Positions 16,184 to 25,600 of a DNA stretch of 37,202 bases are shown here, in pieces. Made by a program: the position numbers and the translations under genes. The stretch comes from Runella defluvii (GTDB taxonomy: Bacteria; Bacteroidota; Bacteroidia; Cytophagales; Spirosomataceae): positions 1 to 37,202 of the forward strand of contig NZ_JACIBY010000031.1 of the NCBI RefSeq assembly GCF_014195535.1, given 5' to 3'. The notes beneath the pieces are model-generated. The model searched no databases, had not been told where the DNA came from, and saw only the letters and a program-made list of their open reading frames with translations. Within the stretch, counting starts at the first letter, position 1, and each line of letters opens with the position of its first letter.

Positions 16184-18238
16184 ATGAAAACGCTTTATTA
16201 TATGCTAACTGTGCTTGCCTTATGGATAGGGCAAGCTTCTTTAGCTATTGCCCAAAAACCTACTCCCATTGACTCAGAACTGCTAAAGCGAAAAGCTAAT
16301 TTAGTGGCTGCCAAACATGATACTACTCGTATGTTGGCATTGATGGATATTGCTAATTATTATAAAAATATAAGATTACAACCTGACAGTGGTTTAGTCT
16401 ACGCTTTAAAAGCCGAACAAATAGCCAATCAATACCCAAATTACGCTAAAACAATCAAAGTATTTAATACAATAGGAGCCACATATTTTCTTTTACGAAA
16501 TAACACCGTAGATATAACACTTAAAAAAAAATATCCTAAATTAGCTAGACAATATTTTAAAAAAAGCCTTGACCTTGCTCGTAAGTTTAAAAATGAAGAA
16601 TATGTAATAAAATCATGGTATAATATCGTGGAAAACCTTCGCTTCTTTAGTAAATACCCTTATTTTAAAAGTAGTTTTGAACTTATCCATTATATTCAGA
16701 AAAAACCTCAGCTCACTGGCTTAGATTCTCTTGTATTAAGATTAACATGTAAAAAAGTATGTTATGATTTAGATTATGAAATGGGGTCTAAACAATACAA
16801 TACCTATTTCGCTTTATTTAAAAATTTTACACCCAAAAAGAGTAACGATTATAATGAGCTTTGTATTTTAACCTTTGACCAACAGGTTGTTTTAGGCAAA
16901 AAAAGTGATGAACAACATATCTTAAAACAATATGCTGCATATCAGCAAGTATTTAAAGTACTTGAACATAAAGATGAATTAAACTTGTCTTTGGTTCAAT
17001 ACTATTTTGCGATTCAAGACTATAAAAAATCGTATCAGATGTGTGCTGATTTTGCTCCCCAAAAGTATGGTAATGCTAATACTAAATTTGCTTTTTTAGG
17101 TTTCAAATATATGCTTATGGGGAAAAATTCCTATATGCTAAATCGTAATCAAGAAACTATTCGCCATTTACAAAAAGCCATAACCTTTTTCAATATTGTA
17201 TTAAATGAGTATGGTCTAGAAAATGAAAAATATACAGCTTTGATTTATCTCAGTAAAGCCTACAAAAAAGCAGGGAATTATAAACAAGCACTTTCCTGTA
17301 ACGAACAAGCCGATGTACTTTATAAACAAATGCACGATGTGGGCAAACAAGCCCTGATGGCAGAAAACGATGTGCAGTTGGAACAAATAAAGCAAGACAA
17401 AAAAGTACAAGCCGCCCAAACACAAGCCTTATTGAAAGAACAAGAAGCCCAAATCGAAAAACGTCAAAAATATGTCTTCGCATTATTAGCTTTGATAGCA
17501 TTTATCAGCACAGGCTGGGCATTTTATAACTTCCACAAAACCCGCCAACAAAACGCCATTATCAGCCAACAGGCAGCGGCATTGGAAGAAACAAACCACC
17601 TGAAAGACAAAATATTTGCTTTGTTAAGTCACGACCTTAGAAGCCCCATCAACAGGCTCATTATTAGCCTCAACCATTCTATCGAAAGCCAACGCTCAAC
17701 CATTCAATCAGAGCTTAAAGGAGTGCAGGATATTTTGAATAATGTGCTGTATTGGGCAAGTATGCAGCTCAAAGGCAGTACGCCTGTTTATACCGCTGTT
17801 CCTTTACGTCCTTTGGCGGAGTCGTTGATGAGTGAATATGAACACAACCTTAACGAAAAAAACATTACCTTCCTCAATGCCATTGATGCCCAATGTGAAC
17901 TAAAAACCGATGAAAATTATCTAAAAATCATTCTTAGAAACCTGCTTACCAATGCGATTAAATTTACGGCGGAAAACGGGTTTATTCAGCTTGATTGTCA
18001 AATCAAAGATAAAGTAGCCCAAATTATAGTACGAGACACGGGGATAGGTATTGCCCCCGATAAGTTGCAGCAGGTATTTTATTATCCTACCCCAAACGCA
18101 GGCACAAAGAAAGAAAAAGGAACAGGTTTAGGCTTGGGTTTATCCCTCGATATTGCTAAAAAACTAGGCGGAGATATACAACTCAAAAGTCAGGTAGGAA
18201 AAGGCACGCAGGTAATGGTGTGTTTGCCTGCTGCATGA
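16184..18238 (+). CDS. TPR-containing sensor histidine kinase, first tandem copy
   Basis: 684 aa. A signal peptide in MKTLYYMLTVLALWIGQASL ends AIAQ. A periplasmic tetratricopeptide-like helical region spans about residues 30-400 (for example LSKAYKKAGNYKQALSCNEQ). A coiled coil (QLEQIKQDKKVQAAQTQALL) leads to a single membrane helix near residues 430-448. HisKA is KIFALLSHDLRSPINRL with His483. The HATPase domain has NLLTNAIKFT, DTGIGIAP and GTGLGLGLSLDIAKKLGG. The topology places the TPR sensor outside and the kinase inside. It is adjacent to the LytTR regulator with zero spacing. From about 17250 to the stop the DNA is almost identical to the next gene; the sensor half is much more diverged. 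Confidence 0.93.
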   Translation: MKTLYYMLTVLALWIGQASLAIAQKPTPIDSELLKRKANLVAAKHDTTRMLALMDIANYYKNIRLQPDSGLVYALKAEQIANQYPNYAKTIKVFNTIGATYFLLRNNTVDITLKKKYPKLARQYFKKSLDLARKFKNEEYVIKSWYNIVENLRFFSKYPYFKSSFELIHYIQKKPQLTGLDSLVLRLTCKKVCYDLDYEMGSKQYNTYFALFKNFTPKKSNDYNELCILTFDQQVVLGKKSDEQHILKQYAAYQQVFKVLEHKDELNLSLVQYYFAIQDYKKSYQMCADFAPQKYGNANTKFAFLGFKYMLMGKNSYMLNRNQETIRHLQKAITFFNIVLNEYGLENEKYTALIYLSKAYKKAGNYKQALSCNEQADVLYKQMHDVGKQALMAENDVQLEQIKQDKKVQAAQTQALLKEQEAQIEKRQKYVFALLALIAFISTGWAFYNFHKTRQQNAIISQQAAALEETNHLKDKIFALLSHDLRSPINRLIISLNHSIESQRSTIQSELKGVQDILNNVLYWASMQLKGSTPVYTAVPLRPLAESLMSEYEHNLNEKNITFLNAIDAQCELKTDENYLKIILRNLLTNAIKFTAENGFIQLDCQIKDKVAQIIVRDTGIGIAPDKLQQVFYYPTPNAGTKKEKGTGLGLGLSLDIAKKLGGDIQLKSQVGKGTQVMVCLPAA

Positions 18239-18275
18239 AACAAATAACCAAAAGTTTCTTAAAATAAAAGCCTCT

Positions 18276-20327
18276 ATGAAAGCCCTATTTCCCTACTTAT
18301 TGCTACTTTTTGTAGCCAGCATCGTCCTTGCCCAAAAACCTACTCCTATTGACCCCGAACTGCAAAAGCTCCAAGCTGATTTGACGGCTGCCAAGCACGA
18401 TACCACTCGTATGATGGCATTAACAGATATTGCTAATTATTATGAAGATAAATCACAAACAGACAGCGCATTAATATATGCTTTAAGGGCAGAACAATTA
18501 GCAAAGTACTACCGAAATTACCATAAATCTCCAAAAGTATTTAATACATTAGGGAATATCTATACTCTTTTACAAAAAAAGACTATAGATGCCACACTTG
18601 AAAAAAAATACCTTGAACTATCTGGACAATATTATAAAAAAAGTCTTGACCTAGCCCATAAAGTTAAAAATGAAGAATATTTTTCAATAGCATGGTTTAA
18701 TTTCAATAGAATCTACTTTGATTCCAGTAAATATCAATATTTCAAAGGTAGTTTTGAGCTTATCAACCATATCCAAAAAAAAATAAAATTAACTAAAATA
18801 GATTCCACTCTAATAAGAATGACGTATGCAAGAATATGTAGTGAGTTGGACTATGAAATAGGGTCTAAAAAATTCAATACTTATTTGAACTTATACAAGA
18901 GGTTTACGCTAAAAACGGGATATAATTATGAATATTTTTGTCTTTTAAGCTTTGAACAACAGGCCATTATTGGCAAAAAAAGTGATGAACAACATATCTT
19001 AAAGCAGTATGCCATTTATAATCAATCTTTTAAAGAGCCTGAACATAAGGAAGCATTATATTTGAATTTGGCTCAATACTATTTTACGATTCAAGATTAT
19101 AAAAAATCGTATCAGTTATGTGCTGATTTTTCTCCCCAAAAGAATGATGAGGCTCATGCAAATTTGGCTCATTATAGATTGGCTGTTTTTGGTATTAAGT
19201 ATATGCTTATGGGGCAAAATACCTATATGCTCAATCGCAACCAAGAGGCTATTGATTACCTCAACAAAGCCATTCATTATATGAACCTTGCAGAAAACAT
19301 TATAGGGATGGATAACGAGAAATATCACACCTTGGTTTACCTCAGCAAAGCCTACAAAAAAGCAGGGAATTATAAACAAGCACTTGCCTGCAACGAAGAA
19401 GCCGATGTGCTTTATAAACAAATGCACGATGTGGGCAAACAAGCCCTGATGGCAGAAAACGATGTGCAGTTGGAACAAATAAAGCAAGACAAAAAAGTAC
19501 AAGCCGCCCAAACACAAGCCTTATTGAAAGAACAAGAAGCCCAAATCGAAAAACGTCAAAAATATATCTTCGCTCTATTGGCACTGGTGGCTTTGCTTAG
19601 TACTGCTTGGGCATTTTATAACTTCCGCAAAACCCGCCAACAAAACGCCATTATCAGCCAACAGGCAGCGGCATTGGAAGAAACAAACCACCTGAAAGAC
19701 AAAATATTTGCCCTACTCAGCCACGACCTCAGAGCCCCCATCAATCGGCTCATTGTAAGCCTCAATCATTCTATCGAAAGCCAACGCTCAACCATTCAAT
19801 CAGAGCTTAAAGGAGTGCAGGATATTTTGAATAATGTTCTCTATTGGGCAAGTATGCAGCTCAAAGGCAGTACGCCTGTTTATACCGCTGTTCCTTTACG
19901 TCCTTTGGCGGAGTCGTTGATGAGTGAATATGAACACAACTTTAACGAAAAAAACATTACCTTCCTCAATGCCATTGATGCCCAATGTGAACTGAAAACC
20001 GATGAAAATTATCTGAAAATCATTCTTAGAAACCTGCTCACCAATGCGATTAAATTTACGGCCGAAAACGGGTTTATTCAGCTTGATTGTCAAATCAAAG
20101 ATAAAGTAGCCCAAATTATAGTACGAGACACGGGGATAGGTATTGCCCCCGATAAGTTGCAGCAGGTATTTTATTATCCTACCCCAAACGCAGGCACAAA
20201 GAAAGAAAAAGGAACAGGTTTAGGCTTGGGTTTATCCCTCGATATTGCTAAAAAACTAGGCGGAGATATACAACTCAAAAGTCAGGTAGGAAAAGGCACG
20301 CAGGTAACAGTGTGTTTGCCTGTATAA
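18276..20327 (+). CDS. TPR-containing sensor histidine kinase, second tandem copy
   Basis: 683 aa. The signal peptide MKALFPYLLLLFVASIVLAQ is followed by the same architecture as the first copy: TPR-like sensor region, coiled coil, one membrane helix near residue 430, HisKA with His483 (LLSHDLRAPINRL) and HATPase boxes NLLTNAIKFT, DTGIGIAP and GTGLGLGLSLD. It starts 37 nt after the previous stop, so it is probably the third gene of the operon. The sensor halves are clearly related but many residues differ, while the last 330 residues differ at only about a dozen positions, including silent sites. This points to recent gene conversion of the output half with divergent selection on the sensor half. 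Both kinases could feed the same LytTR regulator. Confidence 0.93.
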   Translation: MKALFPYLLLLFVASIVLAQKPTPIDPELQKLQADLTAAKHDTTRMMALTDIANYYEDKSQTDSALIYALRAEQLAKYYRNYHKSPKVFNTLGNIYTLLQKKTIDATLEKKYLELSGQYYKKSLDLAHKVKNEEYFSIAWFNFNRIYFDSSKYQYFKGSFELINHIQKKIKLTKIDSTLIRMTYARICSELDYEIGSKKFNTYLNLYKRFTLKTGYNYEYFCLLSFEQQAIIGKKSDEQHILKQYAIYNQSFKEPEHKEALYLNLAQYYFTIQDYKKSYQLCADFSPQKNDEAHANLAHYRLAVFGIKYMLMGQNTYMLNRNQEAIDYLNKAIHYMNLAENIIGMDNEKYHTLVYLSKAYKKAGNYKQALACNEEADVLYKQMHDVGKQALMAENDVQLEQIKQDKKVQAAQTQALLKEQEAQIEKRQKYIFALLALVALLSTAWAFYNFRKTRQQNAIISQQAAALEETNHLKDKIFALLSHDLRAPINRLIVSLNHSIESQRSTIQSELKGVQDILNNVLYWASMQLKGSTPVYTAVPLRPLAESLMSEYEHNFNEKNITFLNAIDAQCELKTDENYLKIILRNLLTNAIKFTAENGFIQLDCQIKDKVAQIIVRDTGIGIAPDKLQQVFYYPTPNAGTKKEKGTGLGLGLSLDIAKKLGGDIQLKSQVGKGTQVTVCLPV

Positions 20328-20461
20328 ACTGGTATGTTTATTTGCCGTTTGAAATGATAAAAGCGTGCTTTTGTACCATTATATCGCACGTACGCAAAAT
20401 GAGGCTATTTTTAGTCTACTTTTGGTTTGACCTTTGCTGGTAATTGAAGTGTTTAATAACC

Positions 20462-20469
20462 TACTTTTG
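20462..20469 (+). promoter_or_regulatory. -7 box TACTTTTG before the AraC-type gene
   Basis: TACTTTTG fits TAnnTTTG and lies 11 nt before the ATG at 20481. The same box in the same context (gtgtttaa.aaccTACTTTTGa) precedes the decayed paralogue at 21800-21807, so the element is conserved between copies. No convincing upstream TTTG at 19-21 nt. Confidence 0.5.
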
Positions 20470-20480
20470 ATTTATTATTT

Positions 20481-21065
20481 ATGAACATGAACACAATAAC
20501 CCAAGCTAAGTTCAATCTCCATGAAGACGCCGAACAAACCCGCATTAGACCCTCTGTTGTTATCAAAATAACTCCTGAAGCACTCGCTCCTTGCCTTGAA
20601 TTTATGATAGCTAGGCATTTTTCGTTTGAAGTAAAGTGTAATGTAAAAGAGAACGTTACAGAGGAATTTCCTACTCAAATGCCGCAAAAAGGTTATGTAA
20701 CTCTACCTAATTTAAGAGAATTAGGCAATAATCGTAACGTTGCTAATGAGGTTTATGAAAGATATATAAGCATTATTTCGAAGCATCCACTACCGCCAAT
20801 TCCACAAATAGCTGCTGAGTTTAAGGTTCCGATTCAGAAATTGAAAGCCTCATTCCATAAAACGTATGGTGGCACAATTTATCAGACCTATATGAAAGTC
20901 AGGATGGAAAAAGCGGCTGAGCTACTACAAAGAGGCTACAAAGCAAATGAAGTCTCAAATATGGTAGGTTATGGTGGAAAATCTTCCATTAAATTCAACA
21001 AAATGTTTCAAAAGCATTTTGGAATTACTCCAAAGAAGTATCAACAACAAGTAGATATTGACTAA
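20481..21065 (+). CDS. AraC-family transcriptional regulator
   Basis: 194 aa starting MNMNTITQAKFNLHEDAEQT. The first 95 residues are a small unassigned N-terminal region (ITPEALAPCLEFMIARHFSF) without a recognisable cupin. The C-terminal 95 residues form the two helix-turn-helix units of AraC regulators: IPQIAAEFKVPIQKLKASFH and KANEVSNMVGYGGKSSIKFN, then KMFQKHFGITPKKY, the family signature. It is probably a DNA-binding regulator whose N-terminal part senses a ligand or partner. It lies downstream of the kinase operon with its own promoter box. A broken copy lies 750 bp downstream, separated by IS fragments. Confidence 0.88.
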   Translation: MNMNTITQAKFNLHEDAEQTRIRPSVVIKITPEALAPCLEFMIARHFSFEVKCNVKENVTEEFPTQMPQKGYVTLPNLRELGNNRNVANEVYERYISIISKHPLPPIPQIAAEFKVPIQKLKASFHKTYGGTIYQTYMKVRMEKAAELLQRGYKANEVSNMVGYGGKSSIKFNKMFQKHFGITPKKYQQQVDID

Positions 21066-21179
21066 GAGTATACAACAAAAATCAAGTCTAAGTTTTTATT
21101 GTATATGGGATTGTAAAGTCAATTGGAAAAATGGAGTCTATTTAAAAATACCTCGCTTATTAGTTATATATGAGTTAGT

Positions 21180-21235
21180 CCTGTATATCATTCATGAAAA
21201 CCTTAATAACTGAGTTTTGATGAATGATATACAGG
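21180..21235. other. 22-bp inverted repeat (21 of 22 paired), long hairpin
   Basis: Arms 21180-21201 (CCTGTATATCATTCAT plus six more bases) and 21214-21235 are complementary at 21 of 22 positions around a 12-nt loop. The hairpin lies 115 bp downstream of the AraC-type gene and directly before transposase fragments. It may be a terminator, or abutting terminal repeats of vanished insertion sequences. Confidence 0.6.
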
Positions 21236-21239
21236 GAGT

Positions 21240-21480
21240 TTTCGCTCTATTACTTCAACAATTTTTAGAAAACGCGAAACTGTTCTGGCTAATAATTTCG
21301 CTCTTCAAACCATTGGGATTTATAGTAAGGGCATGATTTTCAGAGATATATCAGGCCACATTCATCAAATGTATGATGTGGAAATATCTCACGCCACTCT
21401 ACTCTCTCTGAAATTACCGAACACGTAATTCCTCAAGTTAAAGAATAGAAAAGCAAGCCGTTAGACCTAACTTTTATACA
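21240..21480 (+). pseudogene. IS256-family (mutator) transposase fragment
   Basis: The frames here read NNFALQTIGIYSKGMIFRDI and HIHQMYDVEISHATLLS, then after a frame change EITEHVIPQVKE. This matches the conserved IS256 stretch in which a YxKGMT-like motif is followed by IxxIYGVxIS and the EITEKVIP motif. Only about 75 codons of the family's usual ~400 remain, with a frameshift and stops. Confidence 0.75.
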
Positions 21481-21519
21481 CAATGTGAGTAGGTTATGCA
21501 GATTTGCTGGATGAGTTTT

Positions 21520-21765
21520 TGGAAGAACAACCTGTATATAGTGCAGACTTTCAAGCCCTTATTCTGACTTGAACCCTATTGAAAGGGTCTGGAAATCGCT
21601 CAAAAAATGGGTCAATGAAACACCGTTTGTCAAGAAAATGAATGAACTGATATAACTCTATCAACAAGGTTTTGACAGGCTTAAAGTCCAACGCTCATTT
21701 ATGGAAGGTTGGCTCGAAAAGTACCGTTTTGTTTTCTTGGTTTTATTCTATTACTATTTCTGATA
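21520..21765 (+). pseudogene. IS630-family transposase C-terminal fragment
   Basis: One frame reads SDLNPIERVWKSLKKWVNET and later RLKVQRSFMEGWLEKY, matching the C-terminal DDE-superfamily signature (SPDLNPIExxW) of IS630 transposases. The rest of the gene is missing and an internal stop follows NEL. It shares the interval with an IS256 fragment, so this spot has taken several insertions. Confidence 0.75.
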
Positions 21766-21799
21766 AATTGAAATGAAGTCTATAATGTGTTTAAGAACC

Positions 21800-21807
21800 T
21801 ACTTTTG
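21800..21807 (+). promoter_or_regulatory. -7 box TACTTTTG before the decayed AraC-type copy
   Basis: Same box and flanks as at 20462, 14 nt before the ATG at 21821. Confidence 0.4.
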
Positions 21808-21820
21808 AATTTTATTTTTC

Positions 21821-22356
21821 ATGAATATGACTGTAATCACCCAACCTATGCTGTCCTCGTGAGGATACAGCACCCGGACATATCAAACCATCCGTGAACA
21901 TCCAAATAACCCCCGAACTCTTGCCCCCTGCCTTGAGTTTATGTTGTCAAGGTATTTGCCCTTTGAAGTGAAATACGCTGTAAAAAAGACTAGCTCCGAG
22001 ACACTGCTAGTCCAACAAATGAAAGTACAATCGCCCACAAAATTAATGACAGGCATGTCTGCGTCATATCAATCTGTTACCAAGTCTTCCAGAGATAGTA
22101 GTTGAATTTAAAATTTTCCCTAAAAAGTTGAAGCATTGTTTCAAGCAACCTATAGGGAGAATCGTTAACCCAAGTTAATTTGAAAGCCCGAATAGAAAAA
22201 AGTACCGAATTGTTGAAAATAGGATACAAAGCAAATGCTGTATCAACAATGGTAGGATACAACGCAAAATCCGCCATTAAGTTTAACAAAATGTTTCAGA
22301 AGCATTTTGGAATTACGCCAAAGAGATATCAGATGCAACAGTTGAAAAATACATAG
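21821..22356 (+). pseudogene. Decayed paralogue of the AraC-family regulator
   Basis: It begins MNMTVITQPML, like the intact gene at 20481. A 16-nt insert at 21854-21869 then introduces a TGA stop and shifts the frame. Taking those 16 nt out gives MNMTVITQPML followed by APGHIKPSVNIQITPEL, collinear with the intact copy (TRIRPSVVIKITPEALAP). Further small indels occur near 21915 and 22085-22170. The last part reads ARIEKSTELLKIGYKANAVS and KSAIKFNKMFQKHFGITPKR, the second AraC helix-turn-helix. The tandem copy was therefore once a full gene. Confidence 0.88.
21854..21869 (+). repeat. 16-nt mini-hairpin insert, TCCT-CGTG-AGGA-TACA
   Basis: Perfect stem TCCT/AGGA, loop CGTG, tail TACA. Removal restores the frame between two stretches homologous to the intact AraC-type paralogue. 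The stem sequence differs from the GC-rich copies elsewhere while the 4-4-4-4 plan is the same. Confidence 0.7.
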
Positions 22357-22677
22357 CAAAAATCAAGCCAATTCAAAATAAATTGATATTTCTCGGGAAT
22401 AAATAGGCTAAAAAAAAGAAGCTTATGTTGTTAAGACTGTGTTTCACAAGGAAATATGGCCTTTTGCTTCATTTTTACAATAAAAACAAGGGGCTACAAG
22501 TCCCTTTTAACGGTAGACTTATCAAAACGGCGTTTTGCCTTATCCAAACTTGATTTCACAAGCTATTTCTTTCTTTGGATTTGTTATAAGACTCTTCCTG
22601 CTTATTGTAGACCATAGTTTGCTTGTGTATAGGCGGATACCTACTGTATCCTGCTCATTTAAACTTTACACCCTACT
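22357..22677. other. Non-coding gap upstream of the adhesin gene
   Basis: No convincing gene. A small hairpin (GGATAC/GTATCC around a 5-nt loop, about 22634-22650) lies 30 bp before the adhesin start. No clear TAnnTTTG promoter is seen. Confidence 0.5.
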
Positions 22678-25600
22678 ATGCCAATGAATCCATTTTTCAC
22701 CCCCCAAAAAATGGGGTATCTCCTGTTAGCATCAGCACTATTCTTTTCAAGAAGTATTTATTCACAATGCACACTCAATGCCAACATTTCGGGCAATACT
22801 TCTGTATGTAACGGCAGCACTACACTTACAGCCAATGTAACAGGTGCGAATAATTGTACAGGAACAGAAACATTGGGTTTGTTTTACTCTCTAGACGATT
22901 GTAAGAATCCCGGACAGACAGGATATCAAGGAGCTTTTCCCGCTACAGTAGCCCCTGCTTCTTCTACGGCTTGTCAAGTTAATCTTGACCCTTATAATAT
23001 GTTTTATGGAACCAATCAAACATATTCTTGTAACGCTTCCTTTGGAGGTACAGGAGCAGAGACTTCTACCACCGGAATGTGCACAGAAGGGTACAATGGT
23101 AATAGTTTCTGTGGCGATGTCCTGGTTTCTAATAATTGTGCTGCGGGTTTCTTCTTAAGAATAACAGCTTCTTCTGCACAGCCTGCTCAACTAAGTAAAC
23201 TGAGTTTTTATGTGAAAGGTGTTACTCAACTAAGCTCGGTAGCGTGTACCAAATTAGGGGTTCGAATTACAGCCGGAGGAAGCCAATCTCCTGGTCTCTA
23301 TTATATAGACGCTATTGCTATACCTCGTACTACTTGGACTCAATACACTTTAGATTTGTCTTCTGTACCAGCCCTTACTATCAACTCTATTCTTAACACA
23401 TTTGATATTTTTTTCCAAGGATATGCACCCGAAGGCCCCCTAAGTGATGGTCAAACAGCTCCTATGTTTGAAATGGATCAAATACGGGTATATTATAAAT
23501 GTGAAAGTTCTTCTTCCACTCCTTCTTACTCATGGACTGGGCCCAATGGTTTTACGTCTTCTCAACAAAGTATCACCGCTACCACAGCAGGTACTTACTA
23601 TGTAACTGTTACTGACTGTCAAGGCTGTACTGTAACTAAAAGCGTGGTAGTAACAGGTTGTACGAATTGCAGTATCAGTAGTGTAAGTGCCACACCCAGT
23701 GCCTGTAATTCAGCTACGAATACGTATTCCACTACTGGCTGGATTGACTTTACGAATCCACCGAGCATCGGTACACTAACGATAAACGATGGCGCGATAA
23801 GTCAGACGTTTAATGCACCTTTTACGAGTCCTATTTTTTATACTCTTTCTGGGATTTCCTCTAACGGTAGTACACATACGGTTACGGCTTCGTTTAGTGC
23901 GGCCAGTTGTTCAAATACCACTACTTATCCTGCACCACAGAGTTGTACTGTACAGACTTGCAGTATCAGCAGCGTAAGTGCCGTGCCTGGTGCCTGCAAT
24001 TCTGGCACTAATACTTATTCTGTAAGCGGCACTGTTTATTTCAGTAATCCACCGAGTACCGGTACACTTACCGTAAGTGACGGCATAGCAAGTCAGATGT
24101 TTTATGCACCTTTTACAGTCCCGTTGAGTTATACACTCACAGGGATTCCCGCTAGCGGCAGTACCCATACGGTTACGGCTTCGTTCAGCGACGTTAACTG
24201 CACTAAGTCAACTGCTTATACGGCACCACAGAACTGTGGTGCCATTAGCTGTACTGTCACTCTCACCGCTATTCCGAGTTCCTGCAATTCAGCCGATAAT
24301 TCTTATACAGTCACCGGCAGAGCAACAATAGTGAATGCACCTGGAGGTAGTATCATTACATTTACGGACGGTACGACAAGCCAATCTTACACTATCCCTA
24401 ACAGCCAGGTAAGTACAACATGGGTAGACTATACATTAACAGGGTTTACAGCAAACAGCAGCAATCATACCGTTTATGCGACAGTAAGCAGTGGTGCTTC
24501 GTGTCAGGGGAGTATTACTTATACGGCCCCGGCAAATTGTCTGTGTACAAATCCCACGCCAAGCGTTAACAATCCTACGATCTGCACAGGTAATTCAGCA
24601 ACGCTCACGGTCACGAGCTGTGCTGGCAGTATCAGTTGGAACGACGGCACTACGGGAGCCACCAAAACCGTCAGTCCAACAGCAACCACTGCTTTCACCG
24701 CTACCTGTACGGCAGGGTCCTGCTCTGGGACAGCGACCGCTACGGTAACAGTTGTAAATAAGCCCGTACCGACAATAGACGTAACTTCTTCCACAATTTG
24801 TGAAGGCGGTACTTCTACATTGACAGTTTCCGGTTGCATAGGTACAACGCTAACCTGGAACGATAATGCGGGCGGAGTAAACAAAACCGTTAGCCCGACA
24901 GCTACTACCACGTATACGGTTACCTGTACAACCTACGGGGGATGCTCCGGAACCGCCACAGCTACGGTAATAGTTACCCCCAAACCCGCGCCAAGCGTTA
25001 ACAGCCCAAGTATCTGCGCGGGCAATTCCGCGACGCTGACGGTTTCCAACTGTGCCAGCAGCATCAGCTGGAACGACGGCACTACGGGAGCTACAAAAAC
25101 CGTCAGCCCTGCTTCCACGACTACTTACACAGCTACGTGCAGTGTAGGGAGTTGTAGCGGCACCACTACGGGTACGGTTACCGTCTCAACCGCGACCACT
25201 CCTACCCCAAGCGTTAACAACCCAAGTATCTGCGCCGGAAGTTCCGCAACGCTGACGGTTTCCAACTGTAACGGCAGTATCAGCTGGAACGACGGTACTA
25301 CGGGAGCTACAAAAACCGTTAGCCCTTCCTCAACTACTGCCTATACCGCCACCTGTACGGTAAGTTCGGGCAGTTGTTCAGGCACAGGAAACGCCACGGC
25401 GACCGTGACGGTAACGCCCAAACCTACGCCAAGCGTTAACAGCCCAAGTATCTGCGCTGGAAGTTCCGCGACCTTGACGGTTTCCAACTGTAACGGCAGC
25501 GTTAGCTGGAACGACGGCACTACGGGAGCCACAAAAACCGTCAGCCCTACTTCCACGACTACTTACACAGCTACGTGTAGTGTAGGAAGTTGCAGCGGCG

